A DNA stretch of 20,002 nucleotides from Pseudomonadota bacterium (GTDB lineage Bacteria > Pseudomonadota > Alphaproteobacteria > Kiloniellales > J153): the NCBI GenBank assembly GCA_022572105.1, contig JACZWN010000036.1:1-20002 (forward strand), written 5' to 3'. The notes below the pieces were generated by a model. The model saw only the letters and a list, made by a program, of their open reading frames with translations, was not told the DNA's origin and searched no databases. The position numbers were made by a program, and so were the translations under genes. Of the stretch, positions 16,632-20,002 are shown in pieces. Position 1 is the stretch's first letter. Each line of letters begins with the position of its first letter.

Positions 16632-17851
16632 GCGCCCCCAAGAGCGGCACTGACCTCGAGGCGGCCGAGACCGGGCGCTACTCGCCCCTGGTCGAGCGCA
16701 TCGGCGGCAAGGGCGCGCAGGCCTGGGCGGTGCATTCGGAAGCCATGGCGCGGGCGGCGGCCGGCGAAGACGTGATCGCGCTCTCGGTCGGCGATCCGGA
16801 TTTCGATACCCCGCGCCCGATCGTGGAGGCCGCGGTTTCGGAGCTGCGCGCGGGCAATACCCATTACACCGCCTTCGCCGGCACCGCGGCGCTGAGGCAG
16901 GCCATCGCCGGCTATCAGAGCGGGCTCTCCGGCCGGGATATCGGCCCGGATGAGGTCGCGGTCCTGCTCGGCGCCCAGAACGCCCTGTTCGCCGCCGCGC
17001 TCTGCCTGTTCGCCGGCGGCGACGAGGTGATCGTGCCGGAACCGGCCTACGTGACCTACCAGGCGGTGCTGGGGGCGGCGGGCGCAACCATGGTGCCGGT
17101 GCCCTTGAGGGCGGACGCCGGGTTCCACATCGATCCCCGCGACGTGGCCGCCGCCGTCACCGGCCGCACCCGCGGGATTCTGCTGAATTTCCCCCACAAT
17201 CCGACCGGCGCCCTGCTGAGCGAGGACGCGGCGCGCGGCATCGCCGATCTGTGCCGGGAACACGATCTCTGGCTGGTGTCCGACGAGGTCTACAGCAACC
17301 TCGTGTTCGAGGGCCGCCACGCGAGCCCTTGCGCCTTGCCCGGCATGGCCGAGCGCTCGGTGATCGTCAACTCGGTCTCCAAGTCCCACGCCATGACCGG
17401 CTGGCGGCTCGGCTGGACGGTGGCGCCCGCCGAGCTGACGCGCCACATCGGCAACCTGTCGCAGTGCATGCTCTACGGCAACCCGAGCTTTACCCAAGCC
17501 GCGCTGGCCACTTGGCTGGGGCGCGACCTGCCCGAGCTGGGGGCGATGAAGGAGACCTACCGGCGCCGCCGCGATCTCGTCTGCCGGCGCCTGGCCGGCG
17601 TGCCCGGCCTGCGCGTCCACAAGCCCGAAGCCGGCATGTTCGTGATGATCGACGTGCGCGGCACCGGCCTCGGCGCCGAGGATTTCGCCTGGCGCCTGCT
17701 CGAGAAAAAGGGGGTCTCGGTGCTCGCCGGAGACGCCTTCGGCCCGAGCGCGGCCGGCCACGTCCGCATCACCTTCGCCGTGGCCGACGCCAAGCTCGCC
17801 GAAGCCTGCGACCGCATCGCCGCGTTCGTGGAGGAGATCGGGCGGGGGTGA
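16628..17851 (+). CDS. aruH: PLP-dependent aminotransferase, probable arginine:pyruvate transaminase (AruH-like)
   Basis: A 407-residue class I/II aminotransferase. The expected fold-type I residues are present: N191 in NFPHNPTGA, D219 and Y222 in VSDEVYSN, the PLP-binding K252 in NSVSKSHAMTGWRLGW, and R260. From memory, long stretches match Pseudomonas AruH, for example LSVGDPDFDTP, SKSHAMTGWR, CMLYG, YRRRRDLV, GMFVMID and GVSVLAG.AFGPSAAGH. AruH moves the alpha-amino group of L-arginine to pyruvate, giving 2-ketoarginine and alanine. Its ATG overlaps the aruI stop as ATGA, so the two are translationally coupled. The later steps of the pathway (aldehyde dehydrogenase, guanidinobutyrase) are not in the window. 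A general aspartate/aromatic aminotransferase is the alternative. Confidence 0.8.
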   Translation: MSAPKSGTDLEAAETGRYSPLVERIGGKGAQAWAVHSEAMARAAAGEDVIALSVGDPDFDTPRPIVEAAVSELRAGNTHYTAFAGTAALRQAIAGYQSGLSGRDIGPDEVAVLLGAQNALFAAALCLFAGGDEVIVPEPAYVTYQAVLGAAGATMVPVPLRADAGFHIDPRDVAAAVTGRTRGILLNFPHNPTGALLSEDAARGIADLCREHDLWLVSDEVYSNLVFEGRHASPCALPGMAERSVIVNSVSKSHAMTGWRLGWTVAPAELTRHIGNLSQCMLYGNPSFTQAALATWLGRDLPELGAMKETYRRRRDLVCRRLAGVPGLRVHKPEAGMFVMIDVRGTGLGAEDFAWRLLEKKGVSVLAGDAFGPSAAGHVRITFAVADAKLAEACDRIAAFVEEIGRG

Positions 17852-17857
17852 CCTTTG

Positions 17858-17873
17858 CGCCCGACGGCGGGCG
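17858..17873 (+). terminator. Hairpin after the aruI-aruH operon
   Basis: CGCCCG-ACGG-CGGGCG is a perfect 6-bp GC stem with a 4-base loop, 6 bases after the aruH stop. No T-run follows, so termination is only suggested by position. Confidence 0.4.
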
Positions 17874-18025
17874 TGGGCGCTCGATCGTCGGTGCTTCTGC
17901 GCCGGAGCCGGAGCGAAAGTGGACGAGTCGACCCCACTGATCAGTTCATTGCAAGGCGCGCGTTTGGTAATACATATCAGCTGGGCCAAACGGTGCCTAA
18001 GCTGGATTGGGCGGACCTGAACACG

Positions 18026-18751
18026 ATGGGCAAGGGGTTCACGGGCAAGACCTGCGTCTACTGCTGTGATGCAAAGTCGGTCGCTGGGGACCATGTCTTT
18101 GCAAGAAAATTATTTTTGGCATCACGCAGGGCCAATCTTCCCAAAGTGCCAGCCTGCAAGTCCTGCAACGGGCAAAAATCGGAATTGGAACATTACGTGA
18201 CTACGGTGCTTCCCTTCGGCGGCCGGCACACAGATGCAGCAAAGAATCTTGTGAGCATGGTCCCCAAGAGGCTGGAAAAAAACACGGCTTTGCATACTTT
18301 GCTCCAAAGGGGCATGAAGCGGGCGTGGACGCGCGAAAAGGGGCTGCTCATGCGGACCGGGTCTGTACCCTTTGATTGGCCGATGGTTGAGCAATGGCTT
18401 GTATTCGTTGTGAAGGGGCTTGCTTGGCACCATTGGAAGGTCCTGATTGGTTCTGACTTTTCGGTCGAAATTTTTGCGCTGACATCGCATGGCGAGGCGG
18501 TCTTTCAGCGATTGCTCACCATGCCCGCAGCGGAACGCATACGTCAGGATGTCGGGGCCGGGACGTTTTCCTATGAGGCGGCGCAGGGGCTCGATATCCC
18601 GCAAATTTCGGTGTGGGAGTTCTCGATATACGGCGGGGTAAAGCTCAGAGATCGCACCGCGCCCGAACATACGGTCTCCAAAATTGGTGCCATGGTAGGG
18701 CCAAAGCGCGTACCCGAAACAGCCAAGCTGACAGCCATGGGCCCGCAGTAG
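18026..18751 (+). CDS. HNH-endonuclease-like protein
   Basis: A 241-residue protein with an HNH/zinc-finger type core near its N-terminus: C10-x2-C13 (CVYC), then GDHV (D22, H23), then C44-x2-C47-N48 with K51 (ACKSCNGQKS). This CxxC...DH...CxxCNxxK order is the HNH nuclease pattern with structural zinc. The rest, including TTVLPFGGRHTDAAKNLVSMVPKRL and FVVKGLAWHHW, has no domain I can name. ATG 18026 is preferred because MGKGFTGKTCVYC is the usual start of such proteins; the frame stays open upstream to 17855. GC content is visibly lower than in the neighbouring genes, which suggests acquisition by transfer. The target is unknown; DNA or RNA cleavage in defence or mobility is inference only. 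Confidence 0.7.
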   Translation: MGKGFTGKTCVYCCDAKSVAGDHVFARKLFLASRRANLPKVPACKSCNGQKSELEHYVTTVLPFGGRHTDAAKNLVSMVPKRLEKNTALHTLLQRGMKRAWTREKGLLMRTGSVPFDWPMVEQWLVFVVKGLAWHHWKVLIGSDFSVEIFALTSHGEAVFQRLLTMPAAERIRQDVGAGTFSYEAAQGLDIPQISVWEFSIYGGVKLRDRTAPEHTVSKIGAMVGPKRVPETAKLTAMGPQ

Positions 18752-18817
18752 ACCTAACCTGATCGCTTTGTTTTGAGCTGCGTGGGACCCAGATGGACAA
18801 GCAAGAAGCGGTGCAAC

Positions 18818-18903
18818 GGGGTCAGGTCTTGAATTATAAGTTTTCGGGCAGCGATCCTCACAGCGCGGTTAACTTCAAAATTCACGATTCAAGACCTGAC
18901 CCC
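18818..18903. repeat. Perfect 17-bp inverted repeat with 52-bp spacer
   Basis: GGGGTCAGGTCTTGAAT (18818-18834) is exactly complementary to ATTCAAGACCTGACCCC (18887-18903). It fills the gap between the convergent HNH and SIR2 genes and ends 11 bases from the SIR2 stop. The GGGGTCAGGTCTTG wording is, from memory, widespread near REP-associated (IS200-like) transposases in many bacteria, suggesting a transposase-mobilised palindrome. No transposase is present here. It would also fold into a strong hairpin that could end both transcripts. Confidence 0.85.
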
Positions 18904-18914
18904 ATTTTCTTCAC

Positions 18915-19958
18915 TCATTGCTCCAAAAACCCATTGTCCAATGCTTCGTTGATATAAAGCGGGGCGTCTCGTGAGCCAGCAGAAATCCTCGAGTCTGGGA
19001 TTCCCAATCGAAGTATCTTTTGTTTTAAGCCCAGATGACCGTTGAAGTTCAGGCAGAACACCCGTTCCTTGTGTGGACCCCCTTGTAGACCTATCGCCGA
19101 TAAATTGAACGGGTCGAAATGAAATCCCATCAAGTAGATTCTCTCAGCATTGGAAATTGCACTGCGCGCTTTTGCGCGAACCTCTTCCACTTCAGAACCG
19201 GCTGTCTCTTGAGCCAAATGGAAGGTTTGAGCACATTCCAAGATGAACTGCCCAACATCCGCCACAAAGTCTGGCAACTTGGACGGTGTTCCATTCACAT
19301 GGAAGATGCTCACCGCCTTTGTGTAATTGGCTCCTTGATGTATCTCCGTTTTCGCGAGACTCGTTCCGAGAGCCTGCTCCAATGAATGGTCATAATTGAA
19401 CGTCACTACATGGAGCCTATTGTTCGCTAGCGATTGACTGTTTTGCGCCCCATCACGGATGAGGTTTATCAATTGCTGGTACCAGTTGCGGCGCCCATCG
19501 TATTCCCGATCAGAGAACGACTTCAGACGTAATTGTTGCTCTTCCCAATCGTACATCCCGAGCATGATTTGCTGGGAGATGAGTACCTTTGCAATGAATT
19601 CATGCTTGGGATTGGCCCAGACAAACTGATCAACAGTGTCATGCGTCTGGCTTTTAATATCATTATGAAATTCAAACAATTTTGGTATCATCGGCTCGTG
19701 CTTGAGGTTTTCGGGCAAATACGATTGCGCGAGCGGGCTACCAATATAGGATGCCAGAGCACGAAAACGGTTCTTATTGAAAAAACCTATATTGTGAGCA
19801 CTGGTGGGGCGGAGCCCCGGGGAATCGGATCTTTCGAGTACTTTCATCAAGTCGCCAATCCCAGAGATGATTTGGCTACGCAGTTCCTCCCCGAGTGGGA
19901 AGCCGAATTGAGCGCTGGCTCCAGCACCGAGCACAATCACTGTCGGCCGATCAAACAT
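18915..19958 (-). CDS. SIR2-like domain protein (possible NAD+-consuming defence effector)
   Basis: A 347-residue SIR2-family protein. The nucleotide-binding start is VIVLGAGASAQFGFPLGEEL (GAGAS 11-15). The middle has DTVDQFVWANPKHEFIAKVL, a helical stretch typical of prokaryotic SIR2-like effectors. VVTFNYDHSLEQAL supplies N188 and D190, and SIFHVNGT supplies the candidate catalytic H220. The usual wording is HxHG; here it is HVNG. Such proteins degrade NAD+ in several antiphage systems (for example Thoeris ThsA and DSR types), but many carry an extra domain or a partner that is not visible here. The frame remains open from ATG 19958 to the right edge and no good ribosome binding site is seen, so the true start may lie outside the window. 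Its low GC content marks it as part of an acquired segment. Confidence 0.75.
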   Translation of the reverse strand: MFDRPTVIVLGAGASAQFGFPLGEELRSQIISGIGDLMKVLERSDSPGLRPTSAHNIGFFNKNRFRALASYIGSPLAQSYLPENLKHEPMIPKLFEFHNDIKSQTHDTVDQFVWANPKHEFIAKVLISQQIMLGMYDWEEQQLRLKSFSDREYDGRRNWYQQLINLIRDGAQNSQSLANNRLHVVTFNYDHSLEQALGTSLAKTEIHQGANYTKAVSIFHVNGTPSKLPDFVADVGQFILECAQTFHLAQETAGSEVEEVRAKARSAISNAERIYLMGFHFDPFNLSAIGLQGGPHKERVFCLNFNGHLGLKQKILRLGIPDSRISAGSRDAPLYINEALDNGFLEQ

Positions 19959-20002
19959 TAGTTTTGAATCCCAGAATTTGATTTGAGTGGAAGAGTATCC
20001 TC

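Noticed and set aside
17918..17943. Small palindromes (AGTGG/CCACT, GTCGAC, CTGATCAG) at the left edge of the low-GC segment as an attachment site or inverted terminal repeat
   Set aside because: The arms are only 5-8 bases and no matching copy was found at the right side of the islet; GGGGTC shared with the 17-bp inverted repeat is too short to mean anything.
17950..17978. Promoter for the HNH gene (TTGCAA, then a TAATAC or TACATA element)
   Set aside because: The -10 candidates match only half the consensus and the alternatives overlap, so I cannot choose one.
17855..18025. N-terminal extension of the HNH protein by 57 residues
   Set aside because: The extension reads through the aruH terminator hairpin and GC-rich flank and has no conserved look, while MGKGFTGKTCVYC is a natural start.
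19119..19961. Plus-strand open frames across the SIR2-like gene
   Set aside because: They are short, carry no recognisable motif, and lie wholly antisense to the SIR2 motifs on the minus strand.

Overview
The window is GC-rich throughout its first ~17.9 kb. Its housekeeping genes and their order point to an alphaproteobacterium, most likely Rhodospirillales-like: rnd next to aspS, ppiD-trpE divergent from tpiA-secG-pyrG, and an AspRS of the non-discriminating type. This placement rests on protein motifs and synteny, not on a search. No rRNA, tRNA or CRISPR array was seen, and no gene-free stretch exceeds 300 bases.

Layout. 1-87 (-) is the first 29 codons of an exported protein that runs off the left edge. 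97-2168 (-) holds a HAD-IIB phosphatase and ribonuclease D (rnd). 2333-4108 (+) is aspS. 4165-4805 (+) is a lipoprotein preceded by a 23-codon mini-ORF with a hairpin over its ribosome binding site. 4971-6728 (+) is a probable three-gene operon: an agmatine deiminase-family protein whose expected catalytic Cys is Ser, an NTF2/SnoaL-like protein and a DUF3303-type protein. 6808-11568 (-) is a tight operon, ppiD-trpE-MFS transporter. 11787-14838 (+) is tpiA-secG-pyrG, driven by a clear extended -10 promoter. 14961-17851 (+) is a two-gene operon with an ATGA overlap, closely resembling AruI and AruH of the arginine transaminase pathway. From about 17.9 kb to the right edge GC content falls and the genes become accessory: an HNH-endonuclease-like protein (+) and a SIR2-like protein (-) converge on a perfect 17-bp inverted repeat.

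How the genes work together. The conserved core covers translation (aspS), RNA processing (rnd), glycolysis (tpiA), secretion and envelope folding (secG, ppiD), and CTP and tryptophan synthesis (pyrG, trpE). Inserted around it are two arms touching arginine metabolism: transamination and decarboxylation of arginine (aruH, aruI), and agmatine handling (the deiminase homologue). Both conserved synteny blocks end early: trpE is followed by a transporter rather than trpG/D/C, and pyrG by aruI-aruH.

Most interesting points: the Cys-to-Ser change in the agmatine deiminase homologue; a 15-bp tandem repeat at the N-terminus of aruI in which every unit carries an in-frame GTG; several other 12-16 bp tandem duplications in the window; the HNH/SIR2 accessory islet with its inverted repeat; and a terminator-like structure followed by an apparently leaderless pyrG start.
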